Of a stretch of DNA of 64,000 bases, positions 36,255-44,604 are shown one piece after another (position 1 is the first letter of the stretch; every line of letters begins with the position of its first letter). Below the pieces are notes generated by a model. The model had not been told where the DNA came from. It saw nothing but the letters and a program-made list of their open reading frames with translations, and searched no databases. The DNA comes from Enhydrobacter aerosaccus (lineage in GTDB: Bacteria; Pseudomonadota; Alphaproteobacteria; Reyranellales; Reyranellaceae). The position numbers and the translations under genes were made by a program. Where the stretch lies: NCBI RefSeq assembly GCF_900167455.1, contig NZ_FUWJ01000008.1, positions 62,001 to 126,000 on the forward strand, given 5' to 3'.

Positions 36255-37244
36255 TCATTCGGCTGCCGCGGCGCGCGTGGCATGGAAGGCCGGCATCACC
36301 TCGCGGGCAAAGGTGCGCAGGTTGGCGACGGAGGCGTTGGGATCGACCAGCAGGATGTTGGTGGCGCCGCCCGCTTCGAGCTGCTTCAGACGCGCGATCA
36401 CCTCGTCCGGCGTTCCGAGCAGCGGCGCGGTATCCTCCTCGATCCGGTCGGCCAGCTTGTCGCGCGCCAGGTCGCCGATCATCTTGATCACGCGCTGACG
36501 CGTTTCATAGGCCTGCGCCCGTTCGCTCTCGCTATGGATCATCTGTAGCGCTCGTGACGTCGCGACCATGTTCGGATCGTAAGGACGGCCGATGCGCTCG
36601 CACTCCTCGCGGAAGATGGCGATGCGCTGGATGATCTGGTCGACCTGGGCAAGCTGGTCGAGCAGCAGGTTGTAGCCCTCGCGCGCGGCACGGCGGACGC
36701 TGTCGTGGCTGCCGGCAGCCAGCCATAGCGGCGGATGCGGCCGCTGCAGCGGTTCTGGTTCGACCAGGATGTTGTCGTAGTGCCAGCGCTTGCCGTGATG
36801 CGTGAAGCGACCGTCGGTGGTCCAGGCCTTGCGGATGATCTCCATCGCCTCGTCGAAGCGCTCGGTCGCCTCGGCCATGGGAATGCAGAAGCCGTCGAAC
36901 TCGGCCTGGCGATAACCCTTGCCGACGCCGAAGTCGAACCGTCCGCCGCTCAGCAGGTCGAGCGTCGCGGCCTGCTCGGCGACCAGCACCGGATTGTGCC
37001 ACGGCAGGACGACCACGGCGGTGCCGAGCCGGATCTGCTGGGTCTTGGCCGCAAGATAGGCCAGCAGCGTCATGGAGGCCGAGACCTGGCCCTGGCCGGT
37101 GAAGTGATGCTCCACCATGAACATGTGCTTGAAGCCGAGCCGATCCGCCTCGACCACATAGTCGATGAAGCTCTCGTAACCCTGGCTGTCTTCGATGCCG
37201 ACGCTGCGTTTGGTTCGTGCGCCGCCGAACAGTCCGAATTGCAT
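36255..37244 (-). CDS. LLM-class flavin-dependent oxidoreductase (luciferase-like monooxygenase)
   Basis: 329 residues from ATG 37244 (MQFGLFGGARTKRSVG); the longer frame upstream has no homology and crosses the regulatory region. It has the bacterial luciferase TIM-barrel pattern: FKHMFMVEHHFTGQGQVSAS, IRLGTAVVVLPWHNPVLVAE, GGRFDFGVGKGYRQAEFDGF and PPLWLAAGSHDSVRRAAREG. It uses FMNH2 or F420H2 with an unknown substrate. Transcribed divergently from the branched-chain-type ABC operon with which it may share regulation. Confidence 0.9.
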   Translation of the reverse strand: MQFGLFGGARTKRSVGIEDSQGYESFIDYVVEADRLGFKHMFMVEHHFTGQGQVSASMTLLAYLAAKTQQIRLGTAVVVLPWHNPVLVAEQAATLDLLSGGRFDFGVGKGYRQAEFDGFCIPMAEATERFDEAMEIIRKAWTTDGRFTHHGKRWHYDNILVEPEPLQRPHPPLWLAAGSHDSVRRAAREGYNLLLDQLAQVDQIIQRIAIFREECERIGRPYDPNMVATSRALQMIHSESERAQAYETRQRVIKMIGDLARDKLADRIEEDTAPLLGTPDEVIARLKQLEAGGATNILLVDPNASVANLRTFAREVMPAFHATRAAAAE

Positions 37245-37313
37245 ATGCCGCTCCCTGGCGCCGTCCGCGGGCGCTGCTGCCATGCTGGCGCAGGCTGGCG
37301 GCGGAAGGAAATG

Positions 37314-37407
37314 CCGAAATCGCCAAATCACCGTTGCCCGGATGTCCGAAATCGCCATGCCTCGGATCTCGGCGCCACAGGAACGGACGGGTCGTCGATT
37401 TCGGACA
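37314..37407. promoter_or_regulatory. Repeated regulator half-sites between the LLM and ABC operons
   Basis: CCGAAATCGCCA occurs twice as a direct repeat 32 bases apart (37314-37325 and 37346-37357). A third, inverted copy gives a perfect 12-bp inverted repeat TGTCCGAAATCG/CGATTTCGGACA (37343-37354 and 37396-37407). A TTGACA at 37431-37436 may be the -35 box of the plus-strand operon. The arrangement looks like a looping or cooperative operator. Confidence 0.6.
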
Positions 37408-37509
37408 ATCCGGAACAGATCTTTTGCTCTTTGACAGCGTGCCGCTCGCGCCGTGCTTGGCCCATGCTCCGGCCAAAGAACGGAAGTATGGGAGGGAGGT
37501 CGCGGCCGC

Positions 37510-38388
37510 ATGGTCGACCCATTAGCCGTGCTGAATGCGGTGGTGGCGGGCGTCCTGCTGGGCGGCTTCTATGCCGCCGTCGCGCTCGGCATCGCCATCG
37601 CCTTCGGCATGCTCGACATCCCGAACCTCGCCCATCCCGCCTTCGTCGTGGTCGGGGCCTTCGCCACCTGGCTGCTGAACAGCCACTTCGGCATCGATCC
37701 CGTGCTGGCGGGATTCCTGATGGCGCCGCTGTTCTTCCTGCTCGGTCTGGCGCTCTACCGGCTCTACCACATCTGCTTCGAACGACGAGGCGAGGCATCC
37801 TTGCAGGGCCTCGCCTTCTTCTTTGGCGTCCTGTTCATCACCGAGGTGGGCCTCGTCCTGAGCGCCGGCGCCGACTATCGCTCGGTCTCCGCCCCCTATA
37901 TCGGCGCGAGCCTCAGCTTTGCCGGCATGGTGCTGCCCGGGCGCATGCTGGTGCCGTTCGTCGTCTCCATCGCCATGATCGGTTTGCTGCACCGCTTCCT
38001 CGCCCGCAGCTTCACCGGACGCGCCATCCTCGCGGTCTCGCAGGACCAGACCGCCCTTCGGCTGATGGGCGTCAGTCCGATCCGCATCAAGACCCTGGCT
38101 TTCGGACTCGCCAATGCGACCGCATCGATCGCGGGTGCGTTGCTGATCATCGTCGAGCCGGTTGAACCCAGCATCGGTCGCGACTTCATCGGTCGCGCCT
38201 TCGCGGTCGTCGTGCTGGGCGGCATGGGAAGCTTCTACGGCATGCTGCTGGCGAGCCTGATCCTAGGCATCACGGAAAGCCTGGTGTCGGATATGTGGAA
38301 TCCGTCGTGGGCGCCGGCCATCGCCTTCGGTTTCCTGCTGCCGACTCTTGCCTTCCGGTCGGGTGGCCTATTGGGGCGCAAGCTATGA
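37510..38388 (+). CDS. Branched-chain amino acid-type ABC transporter permease (LivH-like)
   Basis: 292 residues from ATG 37510 (MVDPLAVLNAVVAGVLLGGF), the usual LivH start; the ORF extends 19 codons upstream without homology. Eight or so hydrophobic segments. FYAAVALGIAIAFGMLDIPN, the EAA-like DQTALRLMGVSPIRIKTLAF and VVLGGMGSFYGMLLASLILG are family motifs. Overlaps livM-like gene by four bases. Confidence 0.92.
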   Translation: MVDPLAVLNAVVAGVLLGGFYAAVALGIAIAFGMLDIPNLAHPAFVVVGAFATWLLNSHFGIDPVLAGFLMAPLFFLLGLALYRLYHICFERRGEASLQGLAFFFGVLFITEVGLVLSAGADYRSVSAPYIGASLSFAGMVLPGRMLVPFVVSIAMIGLLHRFLARSFTGRAILAVSQDQTALRLMGVSPIRIKTLAFGLANATASIAGALLIIVEPVEPSIGRDFIGRAFAVVVLGGMGSFYGMLLASLILGITESLVSDMWNPSWAPAIAFGFLLPTLAFRSGGLLGRKL

Positions 38389-39323
38389 CCAATCTGCGCT
38401 TCGGTCTGCTCGGCCTGGCGTTGATCGTGGCCTTGTGGCTCGCGGGTCGCCTGGTCACCAACGAGTATGTGTTCTTCGCCGGCTACGCTGTCGCCCAGTA
38501 CATCCTGCTCGCGACTGCCTGGAACCTCCTGGGCGGATATGCCGGCTACGTCAATTTCGGCACGGCCGCCTTCTTCGCTCTCGGCGCCTATGTGTCGGTG
38601 GCGGTGAACAAGCTGTTCGAGCCGCCCTTGATCGTGCTGATCCTCGTCGGCGCGCTGGCCTCCGGCGCGGTCGGGCTCGCGATGGGCTACCTCACCCTCA
38701 AGCTGCGGGGCGTGTTCTTCTCGATCGCCACGCTTGCCCTCGCCATCGTCGCCCAGGCGGTGGTCACCAATTGGGAATTCGTCGGCGGCTCCTCGGGGGC
38801 CTACCTGCTGCGTCCGACCGCCGGACCGTGGGGCGGCAGCTACGTCGAGTATCTGTTCTACGTCATGCTGGTCATGGCGGTGGGCGCCGTCGTCCTGGCG
38901 CGCTGCATCGAACGATCCAAGATCGGCTTCGGCCTCGCGGCGATCCGCGACGACGAGCTGGTGGGCGAAGCCTATGGCGTGCCGACGCTGCGGCTCAAGC
39001 TCCTGGTCACGGTGCTGTCGGGCGCGCTGATGGGCATGGCGGGTGCGCCGCTTCCCTTCTACGTGGCCTATCTCGATCCGCCCTCGGCCTTCAATCTCGC
39101 TTACGCGGTGAACACTATCGCCATGCCACTGATCGGCGGCGCCAGCACCTGGGTCGGGCCGGTGATCGGCGCGGTGCTGCTCACGGCCGTCCAGGAAACC
39201 GCGATGGTCACGATCTCGTCGGCTGCCAACCTGATGATCGTCGGTCTCCTGATGGTGCTGTTCATCTCGCTGGCACCGAACGGCATCATGGGCCTGCTGC
39301 GCGGCGTGCGGAGCCGCGCATGA
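38385..39323 (+). CDS. Branched-chain amino acid-type ABC transporter permease (LivM-like)
   Basis: 312 residues from ATG 38385, the ATGA overlap with the upstream permease. Multi-pass membrane protein with LLATAWNLLGGYAGYVNFGT, ALGAYVSVAVNKLF and the IRDDELVGEAYGVPTLRLKL cytoplasmic loop typical of LivM. Pairs with the upstream permease. Confidence 0.92.
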   Translation: MTNLRFGLLGLALIVALWLAGRLVTNEYVFFAGYAVAQYILLATAWNLLGGYAGYVNFGTAAFFALGAYVSVAVNKLFEPPLIVLILVGALASGAVGLAMGYLTLKLRGVFFSIATLALAIVAQAVVTNWEFVGGSSGAYLLRPTAGPWGGSYVEYLFYVMLVMAVGAVVLARCIERSKIGFGLAAIRDDELVGEAYGVPTLRLKLLVTVLSGALMGMAGAPLPFYVAYLDPPSAFNLAYAVNTIAMPLIGGASTWVGPVIGAVLLTAVQETAMVTISSAANLMIVGLLMVLFISLAPNGIMGLLRGVRSRA

Positions 39324-40027
39324 CGGCGCCGCTGCTCACCGTCGACCAACTGACCAAACGCTTCGGCGGCTTCGTGGCGCTCGACCAGGTGTCGCTGCAG
39401 GTGGCGCAGGGCGAGCGCCTCGGCCTCATCGGCCCGAACGGATCGGGCAAGAGCACCCTCGTCAATTGCATCAGCGGCACCGTGCCGATCAGCTCGGGTC
39501 GCGTGCTGCTCGACCGCGAGCGCATCGACAGGCTGCCGCCGCACCGGCGGGCGCAGCTGGGGTTGGTGCGCAGCTTCCAGCTGCCGCGCCCGTTCGGCAG
39601 CCTCACCATCGCCGACAATCTCAAGGTGGCGATGCTCTATGCCGGCAAGCCGTCCTCCGACTCGATCCACGATCTGCTGGCGCTGCTCGGCCTCGAGGAC
39701 AAGGCCGGCCGGCTGCCGCGCGAGCTGACGCAGATCGAGATGCGCAAGCTCGAACTGGCTCGCGCGATGGCGGCAAATCCGCGGTTGCTGATCGTGGACG
39801 AGGTCATGGCCGGCCTGTCCCATGCCGAGGTCGACGAGATCGTCGAGCTGCTGCTGCGGCTGAACGAGGCCGGCGTCACGATCGTCATGATCGAGCACAT
39901 CATGCGCGCGGTCATGGCCTTCTCGCAGCGCCTGGTCTGCATCGTCGCCGGCCGCAAGGTGGCCGATGGCGATCCGCGGGAGGTCACCGGCGACGCGCAT
40001 GTGCTGAAGGCCTATCTCGGTGAGTAG
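39320..40027 (+). CDS. ABC transporter ATP-binding protein (LivG-like)
   Basis: 235 residues from ATG 39320, overlapping the permease stop. Walker A GPNGSGKSTLVNCISG (residues about 38-53) and Walker B LLIVDEVMAGLSHAEVDEI are clear. The signature motif is degenerate (PRELTQIEMRKLELARAMAA instead of LSxGQ), a common LivG-type variation but further from consensus than usual. Overlaps the LivF-like gene by eight bases. Confidence 0.92.
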   Translation: MTAPLLTVDQLTKRFGGFVALDQVSLQVAQGERLGLIGPNGSGKSTLVNCISGTVPISSGRVLLDRERIDRLPPHRRAQLGLVRSFQLPRPFGSLTIADNLKVAMLYAGKPSSDSIHDLLALLGLEDKAGRLPRELTQIEMRKLELARAMAANPRLLIVDEVMAGLSHAEVDEIVELLLRLNEAGVTIVMIEHIMRAVMAFSQRLVCIVAGRKVADGDPREVTGDAHVLKAYLGE

Positions 40028-40748
40028 CCTCAGCATCCGCAACCTGACCGCCGGCTATGGCCGCGTGCGCGTGCTGGCCGATCTGTCGATGGAGGTGCGC
40101 GGCGGCGAGACCGTGGCCTTGCTCGGCACCAATGGCAACGGCAAGTCGACCTTGATGCGCTGCGTGATGGGCCTGCTCAAGCCGGCCGCCGGCAGCATCA
40201 CCGCCGAGATCGATGGGCGGACGCACGAGCTGGCGGGAGCCGAAACAGAGGAGATCGTCGGACTCGGCATCGCCATGGTGCCGGAAGGCCGCCGCCTGTT
40301 TCCCCGCCTCTCGGTCGAGGAGAATCTCACCATCGGTGCGTCGCGACGGGTGGCGCGAAGATCCCTGGCGCGCAACATCGACTTCTGCTTCGAGACCTTT
40401 CCCCGCCTCAAGGAACGCCGCTCTCAGCTCGCCGGCAGCATGAGCGGCGGTGAACAGCAGATGCTGGCCCTCGCTCGTGCGCTCATGAGCGAGCCGCGCA
40501 TCCTGCTGGTGGACGAGCCGTCGGTCGGCCTCGCGCCGCTGATGGTCAGGCGCACCATCGAGAAGATCAAGGAACTCAAGGAAGAGAAGCGGCTGACGGT
40601 GCTGATGGCCGAGCAGAACTTCCATCAGGCCCTCGGCATCGCCGACCGCGGCTATGTCATCGTCCAGGGCAGGATCGTGTTCACCGGCAACTCGACCGAC
40701 GAGCTGAACGACAACGAACTCATCAAGAAGCTCTACATGGGACTTTGA
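40020..40748 (+). CDS. ABC transporter ATP-binding protein (LivF-like)
   Basis: 242 residues from a GTG at 40020 (MSSLSIRNLTAGYGRVRVLA). Walker A GTNGNGKSTLMRCVMG, signature SMSGGEQQMLALARALMSEP, Walker B ILLVDEPSVGLAPLMV. The GTG start eight bases inside livG-like gene means coupled translation. Completes the two-ATPase, two-permease set. Confidence 0.93.
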   Translation: MSSLSIRNLTAGYGRVRVLADLSMEVRGGETVALLGTNGNGKSTLMRCVMGLLKPAAGSITAEIDGRTHELAGAETEEIVGLGIAMVPEGRRLFPRLSVEENLTIGASRRVARRSLARNIDFCFETFPRLKERRSQLAGSMSGGEQQMLALARALMSEPRILLVDEPSVGLAPLMVRRTIEKIKELKEEKRLTVLMAEQNFHQALGIADRGYVIVQGRIVFTGNSTDELNDNELIKKLYMGL

Positions 40749-40761
40749 GGAGGAGGCGCAC

Positions 40762-42018
40762 ATGACGCAGCAGTTGATTGGCCGTCGTACCGCCCTTGCC
40801 GGTATCGTCGGCACGGCCGCCATCGGCACCAGGACGGCATGGGCCGCCGATCCCATCAAGATCGGCTTCTCCATCCCGCAGACCGGGGGGCTGGCGGCGA
40901 TCGGGCTGCAGGCGCTGCTGACCCTGCAGATCTGGTCCGAGGACGTGAACGCCCGCGGCGGCATCCTTGGCCGGCCAGTACAGCTGGTGACCTACGACGA
41001 TCAATCCAACCCCGCCAACGTGCCGCGCATCTACACCAAGCTGCTCGAGGTGGACAAAGTCGACCTCATCGTCACCAACGGCACCAACCTTACCGTGCCG
41101 GCCATGCCGATCGCCATGCAGCGCGGCATGGTCGTTTTCTGCATGCTGAGTCTGGCGGTCAACGACAAGTTCAAGTACCCGCGCTTCTTCCAGACCATGC
41201 CCTACGGACCGCACGGCAAGGCGTCGATCAGCGAGGGCTTCTTCGACGTGGCGATGGGCATGAGTCCCAAGCCCGCGACGGTGGCTCTGGTCGGGGCCGA
41301 TGCCGAATTCTCCAAGAACGCCGTCGATGGCGCGCGCGACCAGGCCCGGAAACGCGGCCTGAAGATCGTGTACGATCGCACCTATCCGCCTTCGACGGTC
41401 GATTTCGGACCCGTCATTCGCGGCATCGCCAGCGCCAATCCCGATATCGTCTATATCGGCAGCTATCCCGTCGACACCTCCGGCATGGTGCGCGCGGCGC
41501 GTGAACTCGGCTTCCGTCCCAAGCTGTTCGGTGGCGGCATGGTCGGCACCCAGGCCGCGACGCTCAAGGGCGATCTGGGCGAGATGCTGAACGACGTGGT
41601 GAGCTACGAGCTCTATTGCCCGGCCGTCGCCGACAAGTTTCCCGATGTCGAGCCTTTGCTGAAGAAATACCAGCCCCGCGCCAAGGAGAAGGGCATCGAC
41701 CCGCAAGGCTATTACGTGCCGCCCTTCGCCTACGCGACCATGGAGGTCCTGCAGCAGGCCGTGACGGCGGCGGGCGGCCTGGACCAGGACAAGATCGCCA
41801 AGGCCGCGCACGCCACGACGTTCAAGACCATCGTCGGCGACATCAAGTTCGGTGCCGACGGCGAATGGGACCACCCGCGCATGCTGTGGGTGCAGTTCCG
41901 TGGCCTCAAGGGGCAGGGGATGGATCAGTTCGTCAATCCGTCCGCTGAGGTTGTGCTCGATCCGCCGGAATACCGGACCGGTGAGCTGCGCTATCCGATG
42001 GGAGTGGCCAAGCAATGA
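40762..42018 (+). CDS. ABC transporter substrate-binding protein (LivK-type, periplasmic)
   Basis: 418 residues. The N-terminus MTQQLIGRRTALAGIVGTAA has twin arginines and an AWAAD cleavage region (about residue 30), so Tat export is possible. The mature protein is a type I periplasmic-binding fold: IKIGFSIPQTGGLAAIGLQA, FFQTMPYGPHGKASISEGFF, DIVYIGSYPVDTSGMVRAAR. The ligand is not evident from sequence; family members bind amino acids, amides or aromatic acids. Confidence 0.9.
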   Translation: MTQQLIGRRTALAGIVGTAAIGTRTAWAADPIKIGFSIPQTGGLAAIGLQALLTLQIWSEDVNARGGILGRPVQLVTYDDQSNPANVPRIYTKLLEVDKVDLIVTNGTNLTVPAMPIAMQRGMVVFCMLSLAVNDKFKYPRFFQTMPYGPHGKASISEGFFDVAMGMSPKPATVALVGADAEFSKNAVDGARDQARKRGLKIVYDRTYPPSTVDFGPVIRGIASANPDIVYIGSYPVDTSGMVRAARELGFRPKLFGGGMVGTQAATLKGDLGEMLNDVVSYELYCPAVADKFPDVEPLLKKYQPRAKEKGIDPQGYYVPPFAYATMEVLQQAVTAAGGLDQDKIAKAAHATTFKTIVGDIKFGADGEWDHPRMLWVQFRGLKGQGMDQFVNPSAEVVLDPPEYRTGELRYPMGVAKQ

Positions 42019-42857
42019 CCGGGCATGTCGCGATCGTGACGGGGGGCCTGCGCGGGCTCGGCAAGGCCATGACCCTGGGACTGCTGCGCACCGGCCGCAA
42101 GGTGGTGGCGGTCGGCCATATCAGCGAGGACATCCCGGAACTGCAGCGCGAGGCGGATGGCCACCGGGATGGCTTGCATTGCCTGGCACTCGATCTGCGC
42201 AAGCCCGCAGCGTGCGACGAACTGGTGGCCGTGACACGACGCCATTTCGGAGGGCTCGACATCCTCGTCAACAACGCCGGTCTCACCTTCACCTACACCG
42301 ACCCCGACCGTTTCGTGAAGGGGCCGAAGAAGTTCTGGCAGCTGACCGACGAGATCGTCCAGAACACCATGGATACCAACTACATGGTGGCGGATCAGCT
42401 GGCGCGACGGGTGGCGCCGATCCTGCTCGAGCGGGGCTGGGGGCGGATCGTCAATGTCACCACCAAGCTCGACACGATGAACCGCGAAGGCAGCGTGCCC
42501 TACGGCCCCTCGAAGGCCGCGCTCGAAATGGCGACCGAGATCTGGGCCAAGGAGCTGGCCGGTACCGGTGTCACGGTGAACATCGTCAATCCCGGTGCCG
42601 GCGCCAACACGCCCGGCATGGCCAGGGAGATGCGCGATTGGTCGGCCACCGGCAAGGCACCGAAGCTGGTCGAGCCGGACGAGATGGTGGCACCTCTGCT
42701 CTTTGTCGTGTCGCGCGAGGCAGACAAGGTGCACGGCTATCGCTTCGACGCCAACACCTGGATCGGCGACATCCCACCGGCGCAGAGCGCCGCGCGCACC
42801 GGCCGCAAGGCGGGGTTCGAGCTCTATCCGCTCTCGGATTGCTTCGCGGGCCACTAG
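42015..42857 (+). CDS. Short-chain dehydrogenase/reductase
   Basis: 280 residues, overlapping the binding protein stop by four bases. The NAD(P) motif is TGGLRGLGKAMTLGLL, then NNAGLTFTYTDPDRF. The catalytic YxxxK is in SVPYGPSKAALEMATEIWAK, with the upstream Ser position occupied by Thr in IVNVTTKLDTMNREG. IVNPGAGANTPGMA is the family's post-catalytic loop. Likely works on the compound imported by the upstream transporter (inference). Confidence 0.9.
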   Translation: MTGHVAIVTGGLRGLGKAMTLGLLRTGRKVVAVGHISEDIPELQREADGHRDGLHCLALDLRKPAACDELVAVTRRHFGGLDILVNNAGLTFTYTDPDRFVKGPKKFWQLTDEIVQNTMDTNYMVADQLARRVAPILLERGWGRIVNVTTKLDTMNREGSVPYGPSKAALEMATEIWAKELAGTGVTVNIVNPGAGANTPGMAREMRDWSATGKAPKLVEPDEMVAPLLFVVSREADKVHGYRFDANTWIGDIPPAQSAARTGRKAGFELYPLSDCFAGH

Positions 42858-42909
42858 CGGCGCCATCGCCGCAAAGCGACGCGAAGAGCCAACGAAGGAG
42901 GAACGCTGC

Positions 42910-43695
42910 ATGGACTGGAACCCGAAGCCCCTCGATCCGGCCGACGTGACCGTACATCGGCGCGGCAAGGGCAAGCCGCTGGTGCTGATCCACTGCCTGG
43001 GCATGGACTGGCATTTCTGGGACGTGCTGGAGCCGTTGACCGATCGCTTCGAGCTGATCACCTATAGCCTGCCCGGCCATCACGACACGCCGCTGCCCAA
43101 GGGCCAGTATGGCGAGGCCGAGCTGACCGAGCAGCTGCGCGCCTTGATGCAGCGCGAAGGCATTGCCAGGGCGAGCATCGCCGGCATCTCCATGGGCGGC
43201 TCGACGGCGCAGCATTTCGCCGGTACGTATCCCGACATGGTGGAGCGGGTCATCCTGTGCGACTGCACTCCGCGCTACACTGACGAGATGCGCGCCAACT
43301 GGCCGGTCCGCGCGGCCCTCGCGCGCCAGAACGGCGTGGCGAGCCTGATCCCGATGCTGGAGAAGGTGTTCTTCACCCAGGCCTCGCTCGACGAGAACGG
43401 ACCCGACGTGCGCTATGTCAAGGAGAGCTGGGCCTCCTGCAGCGGCGAAGGGTACGCGCTTGCCTGCGAGATGCTGGCCATGGTCGATGCGCAACCGCAG
43501 GCTAGGCGCATGCAGATGCCGACCCTGATCATGTTGGGTTCCAACGAAGGCCAGGCCTTCAAGGATGCAGCCGGATGGATGAATGAGAACATCCCGGGAA
43601 GCCAGGGTATCGTCGAGGTGCCGCAGGCGGGACATGCCAGCGTGCGCGAGCGGCCCGATTTCGCGATCGAGCAGTTCCGCCGGTTTCTGGGATGA
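42910..43695 (+). CDS. Alpha/beta-fold hydrolase
   Basis: 261 residues from ATG 42910, SD GGAGGAACG. The oxyanion segment is LIHCLGMDWHFWDVLEPL, nucleophile elbow IAGISMGGSTAQHFAGTYPD (Ser about residue 93), and the late His in GIVEVPQAGHASVRERPDFA. Resembles 3-oxoadipate enol-lactonase-like hydrolases. Last gene of the ABC/SDR operon; likely hydrolyses an ester or lactone intermediate. Confidence 0.88.
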   Translation: MDWNPKPLDPADVTVHRRGKGKPLVLIHCLGMDWHFWDVLEPLTDRFELITYSLPGHHDTPLPKGQYGEAELTEQLRALMQREGIARASIAGISMGGSTAQHFAGTYPDMVERVILCDCTPRYTDEMRANWPVRAALARQNGVASLIPMLEKVFFTQASLDENGPDVRYVKESWASCSGEGYALACEMLAMVDAQPQARRMQMPTLIMLGSNEGQAFKDAAGWMNENIPGSQGIVEVPQAGHASVRERPDFAIEQFRRFLG

Positions 43696-43704
43696 GAGAG
43701 CGCC

Positions 43705-44388
43705 TTATTGCAGGGGCCGATATTTCCAGATGCCCATGGGCGGAAAGTTGCGCCATTCGCGGCCGACGAAGGACGCCTTGAATCTGTGTTCGCTCGCTGT
43801 CGGATCGACAGGCGCACGCAGGCCATAAGTGTACTGGATAATGGCGCCCCCGTCCGGCATCAGCTCGAACGCCTGCGCATAGCACCGTGCCGCCAGCTCG
43901 GCCGGGATGGCGCGCATCGGCAGGCCGCTCAACACCGCGCGCACCGAGGCGATTCCCACGTCGCGCAGCAACCCGCCAAGATGCAGGGCATCGCCGTGAA
44001 GCACCTGCAGACCGTGGAAGCGCTTCTTCAGGACACGACACAGTTCGGCGTCGCGCTCCACCACCACGACGTCCTGGGGAAGACAGCCCAGTGCCAGGAG
44101 CGCTCCAGTCACGGCGCCTGTCCCGGCACCAAGCTCGACGATGGGGCCGTCCGATCGCCCGGCCTCGAGCACCGCCTTGGCCAGCCGCCGGGCGGTCCAG
44201 GGGCTGCTGGTGAGGGGCAGGCCGACGGCGGCGGGCGCGCGCCACCAACTTCGCAAGAACGCGAATCCGCTGATCCACGTCGATCCGCGCAGCAGCGTCC
44301 GGGACGCCCTGGTTCGCTCCGTCATCGTCATCGTCGCGGGCACCACATTTTGCGGAAGACCGATAGCTTCTACGGATAATCGCGACAC
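43705..44388 (-). CDS. Phospholipid N-methyltransferase-like SAM-dependent methyltransferase
   Basis: 227 residues from a GTG at 44388 (an ATG at 44331 is a possible shorter start). The SAM-binding loop is GPIVELGAGTGAVTGALLA, and DVVVVERDAELCRVLKKRF is motif II. AVLSGLPMRAIPAELAARCY and GAIIQYTYGLRAPVDPTASE with GREWRNFPPMGIW near the C-terminus are typical of rhizobial PmtA-like enzymes, which methylate phosphatidylethanolamine. Convergent with the hydrolase gene. Confidence 0.82.
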   Translation of the reverse strand: MSRLSVEAIGLPQNVVPATMTMTERTRASRTLLRGSTWISGFAFLRSWWRAPAAVGLPLTSSPWTARRLAKAVLEAGRSDGPIVELGAGTGAVTGALLALGCLPQDVVVVERDAELCRVLKKRFHGLQVLHGDALHLGGLLRDVGIASVRAVLSGLPMRAIPAELAARCYAQAFELMPDGGAIIQYTYGLRAPVDPTASEHRFKASFVGREWRNFPPMGIWKYRPLQ

Positions 44389-44527
44389 TGGTTCCGCCGC
44401 CGATTGTAGGTCGATCCGAGGGGGCCGTGTCAGCCGTTTCCTGTTGAAAACCGGCCTCCCGCCGCAAGGGCCCGCATGGCGGCGACAGGGCTGACGCCAT
44501 CCGCATCGGATGCTATACCGCCGCCAC

Positions 44528-44604
44528 GTCCCCGTAGCTCAGCCGGATAGAGCAGCGGTTTCCTAAACCGGAGGTCGGAGGTTCGAATCCTCTCGGGGAC
44601 GCCA
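44528..44604 (+). tRNA. tRNA-Arg (anticodon CCU) including encoded CCA
   Basis: Cloverleaf: acceptor GTCCCCG (44528-44534) pairs with CGGGGAC (44594-44600), discriminator G, encoded CCA at 44602-44604. D arm GCTC...GAGC, anticodon loop TTCCTAA (anticodon CCT), T arm GGAGG-TTCGAAT-CCTCT. One anticodon-stem pair (27-43) is G-G as read. Its 3' half is the left junction of the integrated element; the antisense of bases 44563-44604 encodes the recombinase C-terminus. Confidence 0.95.
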
